From NCBI RefSeq assembly GCF_003031675.1, contig NZ_PYWX01000068.1, positions 124,001 to 188,000 of the forward strand: DNA of 64,000 bases, given 5' to 3'. Below are positions 35,576 through 43,991 of this stretch, one piece after another; the stretch's first letter is position 1, and each line of letters opens with the position of its first letter. The position numbers and the translations under genes are program-made. The notes below the pieces were generated by a model, which did not search any database, had not been told where the DNA came from, and saw nothing but the letters and a program-made list of their open reading frames with translations. The stretch comes from Pseudomonas palleroniana (lineage in GTDB: Bacteria > Pseudomonadota > Gammaproteobacteria > Pseudomonadales > Pseudomonadaceae).

Positions 35576-35752
35576 TTACGACTTGCGCCCGCCGCCATGG
35601 CTGTTCTGGCCACCTTTACGGCCAGCCTCAGAGGCTTTTTCACGGTCATTGGCAAAGTTGCCGCCAGAGGCCTGGCCGCCTTTTTTGCCGGCTTCGGCAG
35701 CCTTTGCATGATCGTTGGCGAAATTTCCAGGGTTCTTATTGCTGGTAGTCAT
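35576..35752 (-). CDS. KGG-repeat general stress protein, copy 1
   Basis: 58 residues made of two copies of the KGG unit: GNFANDHAKAAEAGKKGGQA and GNFANDREKASEAGRKGGQ, ending HGGGRKS. Such GsiB/YciG-like proteins are very hydrophilic and are induced in stationary phase, desiccation and osmotic stress. The ATG at 35752 begins MTTSNKN, identical in layout to copy 2 at 40428-40610. Its upstream region carries a palindromic element 132 bp away, exactly as in copy 2. Confidence 0.9.
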   Translation of the reverse strand: MTTSNKNPGNFANDHAKAAEAGKKGGQASGGNFANDREKASEAGRKGGQNSHGGGRKS

Positions 35753-35883
35753 GATAGATCTCCACAATGAGTTGTCGTTTCGCTAGTTGCACCTTGATGC
35801 AGCGAACATCTATTCGGATAAGCCTGCGCTGGCAATCGTTTTGATAATTTCCGGAAATGCCGATAAACGGTAAAGAGCGGCTT

Positions 35884-35930
35884 AAAACTTATACAAAACG
35901 ATTTAAATCACACCGCTTCGTATAACTTTT
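35884..35930. promoter_or_regulatory. Palindromic element upstream of KGG copy 1
   Basis: AAAACTTATAC (35884-35894) and GTATAACTTTT (35920-35930) form an 11-bp inverted repeat with one mismatch, repeat starts 36 bp apart. The same element with identical spacing lies upstream of KGG copy 2. It is in the divergent region between KGG (-) and the PLDc_N gene (+) and may control both. Confidence 0.65.
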
Positions 35931-36055
35931 TCAAGCGCGCGATATTAAACTAATAGCCTGTTGCCGCTTCGCTTAGTGTGAACGACGGCGTTTAAAAATA
36001 ATGAACCCTGCCAGTTTATGCATGACCTAACGCTGCATAACCCGGAGGTGTCCCC

Positions 36056-36277
36056 ATGCAAACCACTTACTTTTGGATAGGCTTGGCCGTCGTTCTCATA
36101 CTCCTCGATTTGTGGATCATCAACAGCGTCTGGCGCAGTGACGACCCCTCGGGGCGCAAGGCGGGCTGGACCGCGATAGTGGTGCTGTTGCCGTTTTTAG
36201 GCGCGGCAATATGGGCCATTGCCGGCCCGCGTGGTGTCACCAAGGGACCGTCCTCGCCCGAACACAGCAAGGGTTGA
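36056..36277 (+). CDS. PLDc_N-domain small membrane protein
   Basis: 73 residues with two membrane helices (about 5-25 and 40-60) and the family signature of the cardiolipin-synthase N-terminal domain: LLDLWIINSVWRSDD between the helices, then WTAIVVLLPFLGAAIWAIAGPR. Only the membrane anchor is present, no phospholipase D domain. A GGAGG site lies just upstream. Possibly co-transcribed with the next ORF, 22 bp downstream. Confidence 0.82.
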   Translation: MQTTYFWIGLAVVLILLDLWIINSVWRSDDPSGRKAGWTAIVVLLPFLGAAIWAIAGPRGVTKGPSSPEHSKG

Positions 36278-36299
36278 TTACCAGCCAGCCGAGGAGGCC

Positions 36300-36494
36300 A
36301 TGCCGATGCAGACGCAATCCACTCCCACTCAAGCCGGAACCGACACCCCTGAACAGCTGCCGGAAAAAGACATCGGCCAGGGGCTCACCGATGACGAACG
36401 CGTGTCCCGGGAAGGCGAGGGCAACGCGGATTCAAACGGTGACGGCGCACGGGTGACACCGGGCCCGGAAGACGAAAAACGCTTGAAGCCTTGA
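36300..36494 (+). CDS. Small acidic hydrophilic protein, 64 residues
   Basis: ATG preceded by GAGGAGG. The product is almost entirely polar (Asp, Glu, Gly, Pro, Gln), with no hydrophobic core, for instance GQGLTDDERVSREGEGNADS; it is probably intrinsically disordered, like hydrophilins found near KGG genes. No known domain. Its likely partner is the upstream PLDc_N gene. Confidence 0.65.
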   Translation: MPMQTQSTPTQAGTDTPEQLPEKDIGQGLTDDERVSREGEGNADSNGDGARVTPGPEDEKRLKP

Positions 36495-36642
36495 CCCCCG
36501 CGCCCTTGGTCAGACCTTGGTGCACACCGATGGAATTATTGAGCAGGGGGCGGCTCTCTCCTTATAGAAGCGCCCAAAGGCGTCGCGTACCAGGTATTGG
36601 CATCCGCCCAGACCTGAATAAAAAATTGTGGATGGACCGCTT

Positions 36643-38019
36643 ATGACTGTCTTTCAAACCCTGCAAAGTGCATCCCAGTGGCAGCATGAAGGCCCGTTGC
36701 GCAGTGAATACCAGCGCCTGCTCACCGATTGGGACACGGGCGCCGCGCAATCGGCGGCAGATTTTCTGCAGGCGCAGCTGGCTCAGGTCAGCACCACTGA
36801 AGACACTTCGTTGCCCGCGTCGCCCGACCAACTGATGAGTTGGGTCGAACTCAACTGCACCGCTGTGGCCGAGCAATATGCGCAGTATTTGCAAGAGCGG
36901 CAGCAAGGCGGCGGCCGCCGCTATTTCCAGAACAAAGCCCATGCCCTGTACTTCCTGCAGTGTGTGGCGCCGACTAAGCAAGTCGATGGTGCCTGGCTCT
37001 ACGGGGTACTCACCCACTGGCAGGATTACCGCTACGACGGGCTTCTGACCACCTACCTGGAAGAACTCGGCGATGGGGAACCGACGCAAAACCATGTGTC
37101 GATTTACCAACGCCTGCTGGCCGAGCAAGGCTGTGACGGCGATTTCGGCTGGCAGGATCAGCACTTTCACCAAGGCGCCATTCAGTTGGCCCTGGGGCAG
37201 AGCGCCGCATCGCACATGCCGGAGATCCTGGGCTACAACCTGGGCTACGAGCAGCTGCCGTTGCACCTGTTGATCTGCGCCTATGAACTCAAGGAACTGG
37301 GCATCGACCCCTATTATTTCAGCCTGCATGTCACCATCGACAACGCCAGCAGCGGTCATGCCCGACGCGCCGTGCAGGCGGTGCTGGGGTTGATGCCGAA
37401 CGGCATGGATGCGACCGAATATTGGCAGCGGGTACGCCGTGGTTATCAGTTGAACGATCTGGGGCTGGGCACTACCGCGGTGATCCAGGCGTTCGACCTC
37501 GAACATGAGCTGGTGGCCATGCTTGAACGCAAGCGGCCGTTTGCCCAGCACATGCATTCGGACTACTGCCGCTTTGAAGGCAAGACCGTCAACCAATGGT
37601 TGGCCCAGCCCGGCCAAGTGCGCGGGTTCTTGCAGGCCCTTGAAAATAAGGGTTGGATCAAGCGAAACCAGGCGCCCGAAGACAGTCGTTTCTGGCAGTT
37701 GATCGAAGGCGCGGGCGCTGCGATGTTCGGCGTCTTCAGCGGCTATGAAAAACAACTCCTGCGCGACTGGATCGCCGGAAATTGGTGCGACGCCAGCGCG
37801 ATTGCACGCCCACGCCCGGTGCGGCCGGTGTCGTCAGGCACCCACGAGCCTACGCCGGATGACCCTGAAACCTGCGCCTTGCGCCAGGCCCTGGCCCGGC
37901 ACAACGGCGAGCGGCAGTTGGGCCTGTTGTTACCGTGGCTGGCGCCTCACCGCCATCATCGTCCCGCCGGTTTGTATGCGACCCGGCGCTTTATTGAATT
38001 GCGCGCGAGCCTGCGCTGA
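36643..38019 (+). CDS. Heme-oxygenase-like diiron (HDO) family protein
   Basis: 458 residues. The HDO metal-site pattern is visible: helix segment TTYLEELGDGEPTQNHVSIY (Glu and His ligands) and the later helix FSLHVTIDNASSGHARRA (His-x3-Asp-x-His spacing). HDO enzymes such as UndA, BesC and SznF use two irons and oxygen to oxidise or fragment small substrates. The N-terminal 100 and C-terminal 80 residues extend beyond the core. First gene of a tight three-gene operon with a methyltransferase and a carboxylate-amine ligase, so a small-molecule product is likely; it is not known. The ATG at 36643 is preferred over GTG at 36628. Confidence 0.82.
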   Translation: MTVFQTLQSASQWQHEGPLRSEYQRLLTDWDTGAAQSAADFLQAQLAQVSTTEDTSLPASPDQLMSWVELNCTAVAEQYAQYLQERQQGGGRRYFQNKAHALYFLQCVAPTKQVDGAWLYGVLTHWQDYRYDGLLTTYLEELGDGEPTQNHVSIYQRLLAEQGCDGDFGWQDQHFHQGAIQLALGQSAASHMPEILGYNLGYEQLPLHLLICAYELKELGIDPYYFSLHVTIDNASSGHARRAVQAVLGLMPNGMDATEYWQRVRRGYQLNDLGLGTTAVIQAFDLEHELVAMLERKRPFAQHMHSDYCRFEGKTVNQWLAQPGQVRGFLQALENKGWIKRNQAPEDSRFWQLIEGAGAAMFGVFSGYEKQLLRDWIAGNWCDASAIARPRPVRPVSSGTHEPTPDDPETCALRQALARHNGERQLGLLLPWLAPHRHHRPAGLYATRRFIELRASLR

Positions 38020-38038
38020 TCGACAAGGAAGCCTGACC

Positions 38039-39019
38039 ATGGTCGACTCGCTGTTGTGTTCAACACCCCCTGTGTCATCGGCTCAAGCGCAGGCTGACCG
38101 GGCGCTGTTGCGCCTGGGCCGCCGTTTGCAGGCCGAGCACTATCACTTCATCACGCCCACGCCTCTGACTCACCAGCGCTTCATTGCGCGGTGGGACAAT
38201 GCACCGGCCAGCGACCTGCGCGGGATTTTCGGTTGGTCGCGGCCCTTCGATATGCAGGTGTTCGAGGCAGCCGAGCTGCAGGAGCTGCAACAGGCGGGAG
38301 TTATCGTCAAGGCGCACGGCCGTTGGCGCAGTACGGTGCGTTGGTCGAGCCTGGGGCCTTTGCTGCTGACGCATTCGGCGTTTCCGACCGAGGAGGCCGA
38401 TTCGGTGTTTTTCGGTCCCGACACTTACCGTTTTGCCCGTGTGATTGAAGCTTGCCTGCGCCAACGCTTCGCGCCGATTCGCCGGGCCGTGGACATCGGC
38501 TGCGGTTCAGGGGCTGCCGCCTTGCTGGTGGCGCGTGCCCGTCCTGAGGCGGAAGTGTTCGCGGTGGACATCAACCCGAAGGCGCTGCGCCTGAGTGCGG
38601 TCAACGCCGAACTGGCCGAGGTGACGAACGTCAGCGTGTACCACAGTGATGTGCTCGACAGCGTCGACGGCCGCTTTGATCTGATCCTCGCCAACCCACC
38701 CTATATGAAGGACAGCCAGCAGCGCGCCTATCGCCATGGCGGCGGTGAGCTGGGTGAGGCGTTGTCGCTGCGCATCCTGCGTGAAGCCTTGCCCCGCCTG
38801 GAGCGCGACGGCACCTTGCTGCTCTACACCGGCGTGGCAATGGTGGAGGGGCGTGATGTGTTTCTTGAAGCCGCTCGCGCCATGCTGACCGGCGATGAGT
38901 TTGGCTGGACCTACGAGGAGCTTGACCCCGATGTGTTCGGCGAAGAGCTGGAGCAGCCGGGCTATGAGCGCGTCGACCGCATCGCTGCGGTCGCGCTCAC
39001 TGTGACTCGGCTGAGCTGA
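38039..39019 (+). CDS. Class I SAM-dependent methyltransferase (HemK/PrmC-like fold)
   Basis: 326 residues. After a 140-residue N-terminal domain comes a Rossmann methyltransferase: motif I AVDIGCGSGAAAL, motif II FAVDINPKALRLSAVNAEL and the catalytic LANPPYM (NPPY type, usual for methylation of amide or ring nitrogens in HemK-like enzymes). The distinct N-terminal domain makes it unlikely to be PrmC itself. It starts 19 bp after the HDO stop behind AAGGAAG, and its stop overlaps the start region of the next gene. The methyl acceptor is probably the product or substrate of the operon. Confidence 0.85.
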   Translation: MVDSLLCSTPPVSSAQAQADRALLRLGRRLQAEHYHFITPTPLTHQRFIARWDNAPASDLRGIFGWSRPFDMQVFEAAELQELQQAGVIVKAHGRWRSTVRWSSLGPLLLTHSAFPTEEADSVFFGPDTYRFARVIEACLRQRFAPIRRAVDIGCGSGAAALLVARARPEAEVFAVDINPKALRLSAVNAELAEVTNVSVYHSDVLDSVDGRFDLILANPPYMKDSQQRAYRHGGGELGEALSLRILREALPRLERDGTLLLYTGVAMVEGRDVFLEAARAMLTGDEFGWTYEELDPDVFGEELEQPGYERVDRIAAVALTVTRLS

Positions 39020-39025
39020 GTGCCC

Positions 39026-40144
39026 ATGGATCATGCACAGCGCTTCGGTATCGAAGAAGAATATTTCATCACCGATTTGCACAGCCGGCGCATGCTCGCT
39101 GAACCGTCAGCCGAAGTGCTCGCGGTATGCCGCGAGGCGATTGGCGAGGGCTTTTCCTATGAGATGTTCCAGGGCCAGGTCGAGGTCGCATCGCCGGTGT
39201 TTACCGACACCGCAGAGGCTGCGGCTTACCTTGGCCGGGTGCGCCGCGAGTTGAGCCAGGCCCTGGCCGAGCATGGGCTGGGCTTCATATGCAGCGGCGC
39301 GCACCCGTTGGCCGATTGGCAGGCGCAACGCGCTACGCCCCAGGCGCATTTCCAGCGTTTGTTCGAGGAGTTCCAGAGCGTCGCGCAGCGCAGCGTGCTC
39401 AGTGGGCTGCATGTCCACGCAGAGATCCCGGTGGGGGTGGACCGCATCGCCGTGTTGAACGAGGTGTTGCCTGGGTTGCCGATGTTGTTGGCCCTCAGCG
39501 TTTCCTCACCGTTGTGGCAGGGCCAGCCCAACGGCTATTGCAGTTATCGGCAGGTGGTCTGCGATGAATGGCCACGCATGGGCATCCCTGAATATCTGCC
39601 GGATGAGCCGAGCTTCGAGCGCTACCTGAATATGTTGAAGCGTAGCGGGGCGTTGGCCGATGACGCGAATGTGTGGTGGGGTTGCCGACCCTCGTCGAGC
39701 TACCCGACGCTGGAGTTGCGCATGACCGATGCGTGCCCGCGCTTGAGCGATGCGCTGGCTTTGGCCGGGCTGTTCCGGGTGATGATCAAACACGCCTGCC
39801 AGCTACCGGCCCCCGGCAGCCAGTACAGCCTGGAGCAGCATTGGTTGCTCAAGGAAAACCGCATTCAAGCGCGACGCTGGGGACGCCATGCGCGCTTTGT
39901 ACTGGCGCCGGACACAGAGCCCGTATCGCTTGAACAATGGCTGGTGCTGGCGCAGCAAGAATGGGGCGATACCGCTCGTGCGGTGGGCGAGGAGGGCGTG
40001 TTCGAGCAGATACGGCAAATGCTGCGCGACGGCACCAGTGCCGAGCGTCAGCTACGTGCCTTCGATGCGCCGGGGGCGTCTGTCGTGCAACGCGGGCAAG
40101 CGGTGGTTGATCTGTTGTTGGAAGAAAGTTGCCAGCGCTTATAA
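39026..40144 (+). CDS. YbdK-type carboxylate-amine ligase (glutamate-cysteine ligase family 2)
   Basis: 372 residues. GCS2 signatures: FGIEEEYFITD, FQGQVEVASPVF, CSGAHPLADW and GLHVHAEIPVG. Family members join the gamma-carboxyl of glutamate (or a similar acid) to an amine using ATP; YbdK has weak glutamate-cysteine ligase activity. The start is ATG 39026 or GTG 39020, both within a few bases of the methyltransferase stop, so the genes are translationally coupled. In this operon it most likely builds or consumes a gamma-glutamyl compound (inference). Confidence 0.87.
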   Translation: MDHAQRFGIEEEYFITDLHSRRMLAEPSAEVLAVCREAIGEGFSYEMFQGQVEVASPVFTDTAEAAAYLGRVRRELSQALAEHGLGFICSGAHPLADWQAQRATPQAHFQRLFEEFQSVAQRSVLSGLHVHAEIPVGVDRIAVLNEVLPGLPMLLALSVSSPLWQGQPNGYCSYRQVVCDEWPRMGIPEYLPDEPSFERYLNMLKRSGALADDANVWWGCRPSSSYPTLELRMTDACPRLSDALALAGLFRVMIKHACQLPAPGSQYSLEQHWLLKENRIQARRWGRHARFVLAPDTEPVSLEQWLVLAQQEWGDTARAVGEEGVFEQIRQMLRDGTSAERQLRAFDAPGASVVQRGQAVVDLLLEESCQRL

Positions 40145-40395
40145 TTCGAGAGTTAATCAGATTACTTATCGGCATAAAACACACGGCAATATGCAATAGC
40201 CAGTCTTCGGTCGCGATATTTAAAGTTGAAGCACAAGCGCGAGCACAGTCACCCAAACGTGCTGTCCGCCGAACTAAATGAATGCACTAAACCAATTATA
40301 AAAACAAATCAGCATGTCGATGGTGGCCAAGCCGCTTATGCCTTGCGCAATACAGCGTGACGCCTCGGTGAAGACTATGCCAGACCGAAACCGAA

Positions 40396-40414
40396 GGGGC
40401 GGCAAAGCCGCCCC
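40396..40414 (-). terminator. Terminator of the second KGG gene
   Basis: GGGGCGGC/GCCGCCCC arms with a three-base loop, followed on the - strand by TTCGGTTTCGG, 14 bp beyond the KGG stop. The rest of 40145-40427 shows no gene. Confidence 0.6.
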
Positions 40415-40427
40415 CATGCACGGTCAC

Positions 40428-40610
40428 TCAAGAACCCGATTTACGGCCACCGCCGTGGCTCTGCTGGCCGCCCTTGCGCCCGGCTTCAGAGGCTTTTTCG
40501 CGATCATTGGCAAAATTGCCACCTGACGATTGGCCGCCTTTTTTCCCGGCTTCGGAAGCCTTTTCGCGGTCATTGGCAAAGTTACCCGAGTTTTTATTAC
40601 CTGTAGTCAT
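40428..40610 (-). CDS. KGG-repeat general stress protein, copy 2
   Basis: 60 residues, two KGG units (GNFANDREKASEAGKKGGQ and GNFANDREKASEAGRKGGQQ), ending HGGGRKSGS. A close paralogue of 35576-35752 with the same start context. The ATG at 40610 has GGAGAATT upstream; the longer frame to 40760 runs through the promoter and is not used. It is divergent from the manganese catalase gene. Confidence 0.9.
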   Translation of the reverse strand: MTTGNKNSGNFANDREKASEAGKKGGQSSGGNFANDREKASEAGRKGGQQSHGGGRKSGS

Positions 40611-40741
40611 GATAATTCTCCAGTCACTAAGTTGGCGCTTCGTTAGTTGCCCGTTTCGCAACGGACATTTACTCCGATATCGGCCGATGGAAAAACGTTT
40701 TACGAATTTCGGGATGTGGCGACGAACGGCGTTTAATACTG

Positions 40742-40788
40742 AAAACTTATACAAAAACAATCTTTGCTTGCCGCTTCGTATAAGTTTT
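40742..40788. promoter_or_regulatory. Palindromic element upstream of KGG copy 2
   Basis: AAAACTTATAC (40742-40752) and GTATAAGTTTT (40778-40788) form a perfect 11-bp inverted repeat, repeat starts 36 bp apart, beginning 132 bp before the KGG start. Both spacings equal those of copy 1. It lies in the divergent region shared with the manganese catalase gene. Confidence 0.7.
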
Positions 40789-40936
40789 TCAGGGAAGAAA
40801 CAGAGGCGTTACCGGTAATGACTACTTAATCATTGCAACCTATCGATAACTCCACGGCCGTTCGTCCTTCGCGTGGCACTTGAAACTTTCGCAAGATTCC
40901 AAATGAGTTCATACGCACACACAGGAGACGCTTGCC

Positions 40937-41911
40937 ATGAACCACGACTCATCCAATGGCCAAGACCAACCACCTGAAGAATCGCCTGCACCGAATGAGG
41001 ACGGTTGCGTCCTGGGAACGGCGGGGCGCAACGAAGATCCCAACGCCACGACTGACACCGTACGCGTCGCCGAGCCCAACCCGGGCCTGGCGAACCTTTT
41101 ACTCGAGCAGTTTGGTGGCGCCCAAGGCGAGTTGGCAGCGGCCTCCCGCTATTTCACCCAAGCCCTGTCGGAAGACGACCCAGGGCGTAAAGACTTGTTG
41201 ATGGACATCGCCACTGAAGAACTCAGCCACCTGGAAATCGTCGGCTCGATCATCGTCATGCTCAACAAGGGGGCCAAAGGCCGCCTGGCGGAAGGCGTGG
41301 AGGAGGAGGGTGAGTTGTACCGCTCGCTGAACGGTGCCGGCAATGATTCCCACATCACCAGCCTCTTGTACGGTGCCGGTGCGCCGCTGATCAACAGCGC
41401 CGGGGTGCCATGGAGCGCCGCCTACGTTGACACCATCGGCGAGCCCACTGCCGACATGCGCTCCAATATCGCCGCGGAAGCCCGCGCCAAGATCGTTTAC
41501 GAGCGATTGATGAACGTCACCGACGACCCGGGCGTCAAGGATGCGCTGGGCTTTTTGATGACGCGCGAAATCGCCCACCAGATTTCCTTTGAAAAGGCCT
41601 TGCATGCGATCCAGCCGAACTTTCCCCAAGGCAAGTTACCCGGCAAGCCTGAGTTCGCACAGGTCTATTACAACATGTCGCAAGGTGCGGAAAGTGTGCG
41701 CGGCCCATGGAACCAGGGCGACGATTGGGAATTCGTCGAGTCCCCTCAACCGGCGGTCGACGGTGGCGATGGAACGGCCAGTGTGCAGCTGGACGAGGCA
41801 GACGAAGCCGTGCTGGCTGCGATGAAAATCCGCACGGTGTCAGACCCCCTCAGCGACCCGATCACCGGCGCCGATCTGGGCATGGGGTTGCAGCCCAAGC
41901 CCGAGTTCTGA
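40937..41911 (+). CDS. Manganese catalase
   Basis: 324 residues, ferritin-like four-helix bundle. Metal ligands are recognisable: Glu in GAQGELAAASRYF, Glu-x2-His in ATEELSHLEIVG, Glu in EARAKIVYERL and Glu-x2-His in REIAHQISFEKAL. It dismutates hydrogen peroxide without heme. The N-terminal 40 residues are polar and Pro-rich; the C-terminal 60 are acidic and variable. GGAG lies upstream of the ATG. Transcribed away from KGG copy 2 and fits the stress island. Confidence 0.93.
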   Translation: MNHDSSNGQDQPPEESPAPNEDGCVLGTAGRNEDPNATTDTVRVAEPNPGLANLLLEQFGGAQGELAAASRYFTQALSEDDPGRKDLLMDIATEELSHLEIVGSIIVMLNKGAKGRLAEGVEEEGELYRSLNGAGNDSHITSLLYGAGAPLINSAGVPWSAAYVDTIGEPTADMRSNIAAEARAKIVYERLMNVTDDPGVKDALGFLMTREIAHQISFEKALHAIQPNFPQGKLPGKPEFAQVYYNMSQGAESVRGPWNQGDDWEFVESPQPAVDGGDGTASVQLDEADEAVLAAMKIRTVSDPLSDPITGADLGMGLQPKPEF

Positions 41912-41921
41912 CCCAAGCCCT

Positions 41922-41948
41922 GTGGCGAGGGAACCAGCCCCTCGCCAC
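41922..41948. repeat. REP-like hairpin after the manganese catalase gene
   Basis: GTGGCGAGGG and CCCTCGCCAC arms with a seven-base loop, 11 bp after the catalase stop. The word matches a second P. fluorescens REP variant; it may also act as a transcript end. Confidence 0.65.
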
Positions 41949-42051
41949 GGGTTGCTGTCGTGCGGCACGGTTATCCGATTAACCGCACATCCATCTGAAC
42001 TTCCCCTCCCGACGCACCCTCGCAACATTAATCACGACTGGAGAAAACACG

Positions 42052-42909
42052 ATGAATCACTATCCAACACCACCGTTCAACACCCAGCAGCAGCCGGTAC
42101 CCGGTGAACAGCGCAAGATGGACCCGATGCCCGATTGTGGTGAACAGACCTACAAAGGCTCAGGCCGGCTCGCCAACAAAATAGCCTTGGTTACGGGCGC
42201 CGACAGCGGCATCGGCCGTGCGGTGGCCATCGCGTTCGCCCGTGAAGGCGCGGATGTGGCGGTTTCTTACCTGGACGAGCATGAAGACGCCAAGGAGACC
42301 GCACGCTGGGTCGAGGCGGCGGGGCGGCAATGCCTGCTGTTGCCCGGCGACTTGGGCAACGCGCAGCAGTGCACGGCGATCGTCAACGATACCGTGGAGA
42401 AGTTCGGGCGTATCGATGTGCTGGTCAACAATGCAGCCTTCCAGATGACCTACCAATCGCTGGAAGACATTCCCGACGAGGACTGGCTGAAAACCTTCAA
42501 CGTCAACGTCACCGCGATGTTCCGCATATGCAAGGCCGCGCTGCCGCACATGGCCGAAGGCAGCTCGATCATCAACACCAGCTCGGTCAATTCCGACATG
42601 CCCAACCCCACGTTGTTGCCGTATGCCGCGAGCAAAGGCGCGATCGCCAACTTCACCGCAGGCCTGGCGCAAATGCTCGGCGAGCGCGGTATCCGCGTTA
42701 ACAGCGTGGCTCCCGGCCCCATCTGGACGCCGTTGATCGTGTCGACCATGACCGAGGATCAGGTGAAAAACTTCGGCGGCAACACACCGCTGGGACGCCC
42801 AGGTCAACCGGTCGAAGTGGCGCCCATCTACGTACTGCTGGCATCGGACGAGGGCAGTTATATCTCCGGTGAGCGCTACGGCGTGACAGGTGGCAAACCG
42901 ATTCTCTGA
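42052..42909 (+). CDS. SDR oxidoreductase of the general-stress (YghA/YhdF-like) group
   Basis: 285 residues. A 40-residue N-terminal extension (QPVPGEQRKMDPMPDCGEQ) typical of the stress-related SDR group precedes the Rossmann fold: TGADSGIGRAVAIAFAREGA, NNAAF, catalytic Ser in NTSSVNS and Tyr/Lys in LLPYAASKGAI. NAD(P)-dependent; substrate unknown. GGAG upstream of the ATG. A strong hairpin terminator follows, so it forms its own unit or ends the catalase transcript. Confidence 0.92.
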   Translation: MNHYPTPPFNTQQQPVPGEQRKMDPMPDCGEQTYKGSGRLANKIALVTGADSGIGRAVAIAFAREGADVAVSYLDEHEDAKETARWVEAAGRQCLLLPGDLGNAQQCTAIVNDTVEKFGRIDVLVNNAAFQMTYQSLEDIPDEDWLKTFNVNVTAMFRICKAALPHMAEGSSIINTSSVNSDMPNPTLLPYAASKGAIANFTAGLAQMLGERGIRVNSVAPGPIWTPLIVSTMTEDQVKNFGGNTPLGRPGQPVEVAPIYVLLASDEGSYISGERYGVTGGKPIL

Positions 42910-42912
42910 ATG

Positions 42913-42953
42913 AACACCGCCCTGGGGAGGCAGAGCTCGACCAGGGCGGTGTT
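42913..42953 (+). terminator. Terminator after the SDR gene
   Basis: Perfect 13-bp arms AACACCGCCCTGG/CCAGGGCGGTGTT with a 15-base loop, followed by GTCTC; four bases after the SDR stop. Confidence 0.7.
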
Positions 42954-43012
42954 GTCTCAGGCAGACCTTTAAAAAACCGAATCAGGGGCCCTGAAATGGC
43001 TAGGGCTGACGG

Positions 43013-43255
43013 TTATTTGCGCCGCGCGCGGTGGATACGCATCCATTCTCGATAGGCCGCAGTTCGCTGCGCATCCGCGAGCCGCTTGGCTTCGGTGAAG
43101 CGCGCCCATGTCTGTGCATCACCGCTGTACGACTCAATGATTTGGTAGGCTTGCGCATCCAGTCGATCGGCTTCGAAAAACATCTGGTTGTTGCGCTCGA
43201 CCTCGTCCTCACGCTCTTGTGTGCTGGTGTAACCCAGTGTCTGGCTGTTGATCAT
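43013..43255 (-). CDS. Hypothetical small charged protein, 80 residues
   Basis: Mostly helical and highly charged (REDEVERNNQMFFEADRL, RFTEAKRLADAQRTAAYREW), with no membrane segment. Its ATG lies immediately after the stop of the DUF6555-like gene at 43257, so translation is coupled. Possibly a partner of that protein. No family recognised. Confidence 0.6.
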   Translation of the reverse strand: MINSQTLGYTSTQEREDEVERNNQMFFEADRLDAQAYQIIESYSGDAQTWARFTEAKRLADAQRTAAYREWMRIHRARRK

Positions 43256-43256
43256 G

Positions 43257-43505
43257 TCAAGCCTCCGCCCATTGAATCTGCTGCGCAGTACTCCAGCGTA
43301 CGTCGCTGATGCCGTATTTCTCCGCCATGGGTTTGGAGACTCGCTTGAGGGCTTGCCGACCGAATCTGGGGATGATAGCTACCCCTGCATCGCAACTGGC
43401 CCAATGCCAAGCCTCGGCATTGTTCATTTGCGCCGCCCGTACGATGAAAGACTTCGGTTCGCCGTGAAGCTGATAGTCAATGGTGAATAGATCGTTGTGT
43501 TTCAT
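43257..43505 (-). CDS. DUF6555-like small protein, copy 2
   Basis: 82 residues with the same core as copy 1 at 34348-34617: HGEPKSFIVRAAQM, NAEAWHWASCDAG, RVSKPMAEKYG and SDVRW. Copies share the invariant EAWHWA-C-DAG-IIP-ISKP-like framework. GAGG precedes the ATG. Coupled to the 43013-43255 gene. Function unknown. Confidence 0.78.
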   Translation of the reverse strand: MKHNDLFTIDYQLHGEPKSFIVRAAQMNNAEAWHWASCDAGVAIIPRFGRQALKRVSKPMAEKYGISDVRWSTAQQIQWAEA

Positions 43506-43605
43506 GAGGCCTCCCTATGCTCATGAAGTACAGAGATTTGACGTCAAAAAAAATTCAAAAGAATTGTCCAACAATTCGATAGGTGACCCGATCACCTCAC
43601 GATGC

Positions 43606-43887
43606 TCAATCATCCACTGTGAAAGTTACCCAACCGCCTGCATCTGCGGGCCGCTCGATCTCGGCGATAACGCCCCTGACAGAGGTGCCGTCGGGCAGGT
43701 TGACGGTGACAAAGTTGGGGTGCCCCGGCCACTCCAATGGACTATCGAAGTTCAACCGCGCAACGGTCGGCTTGCCACTGCTGGTCAGTTGGATCTCGAC
43801 CGAATCATTCAGGCATTCATCCGAGGGTGTCCCCAGATGGCGCGAGGCAGTTATCACGCTGGCAGTACCTTGGAAGTCGTAAGACAT
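43606..43887 (-). CDS. Hypothetical small protein, 93 residues
   Basis: GAGGTAACC lies five bases before the ATG. Predominantly beta by appearance, alternating hydrophobic and polar residues (SVEIQLTSSGKPTVARLNF, FVTVNLPDGTSVRGVIAEI), with no signal peptide or membrane segment. Part of the small-protein cassette 43013-44476. No function proposed. Confidence 0.65.
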   Translation of the reverse strand: MSYDFQGTASVITASRHLGTPSDECLNDSVEIQLTSSGKPTVARLNFDSPLEWPGHPNFVTVNLPDGTSVRGVIAEIERPADAGGWVTFTVDD

Positions 43888-43991
43888 GCTGGGTTACCTC
43901 GTAAAAGGGGGGCCGCTGCCCCCGAGTTGGGGTGTTGCGGTAGAGAAGGGAGCGGCGATGATCGTTCCATCCAAATGCACGAGTGGTGCTA

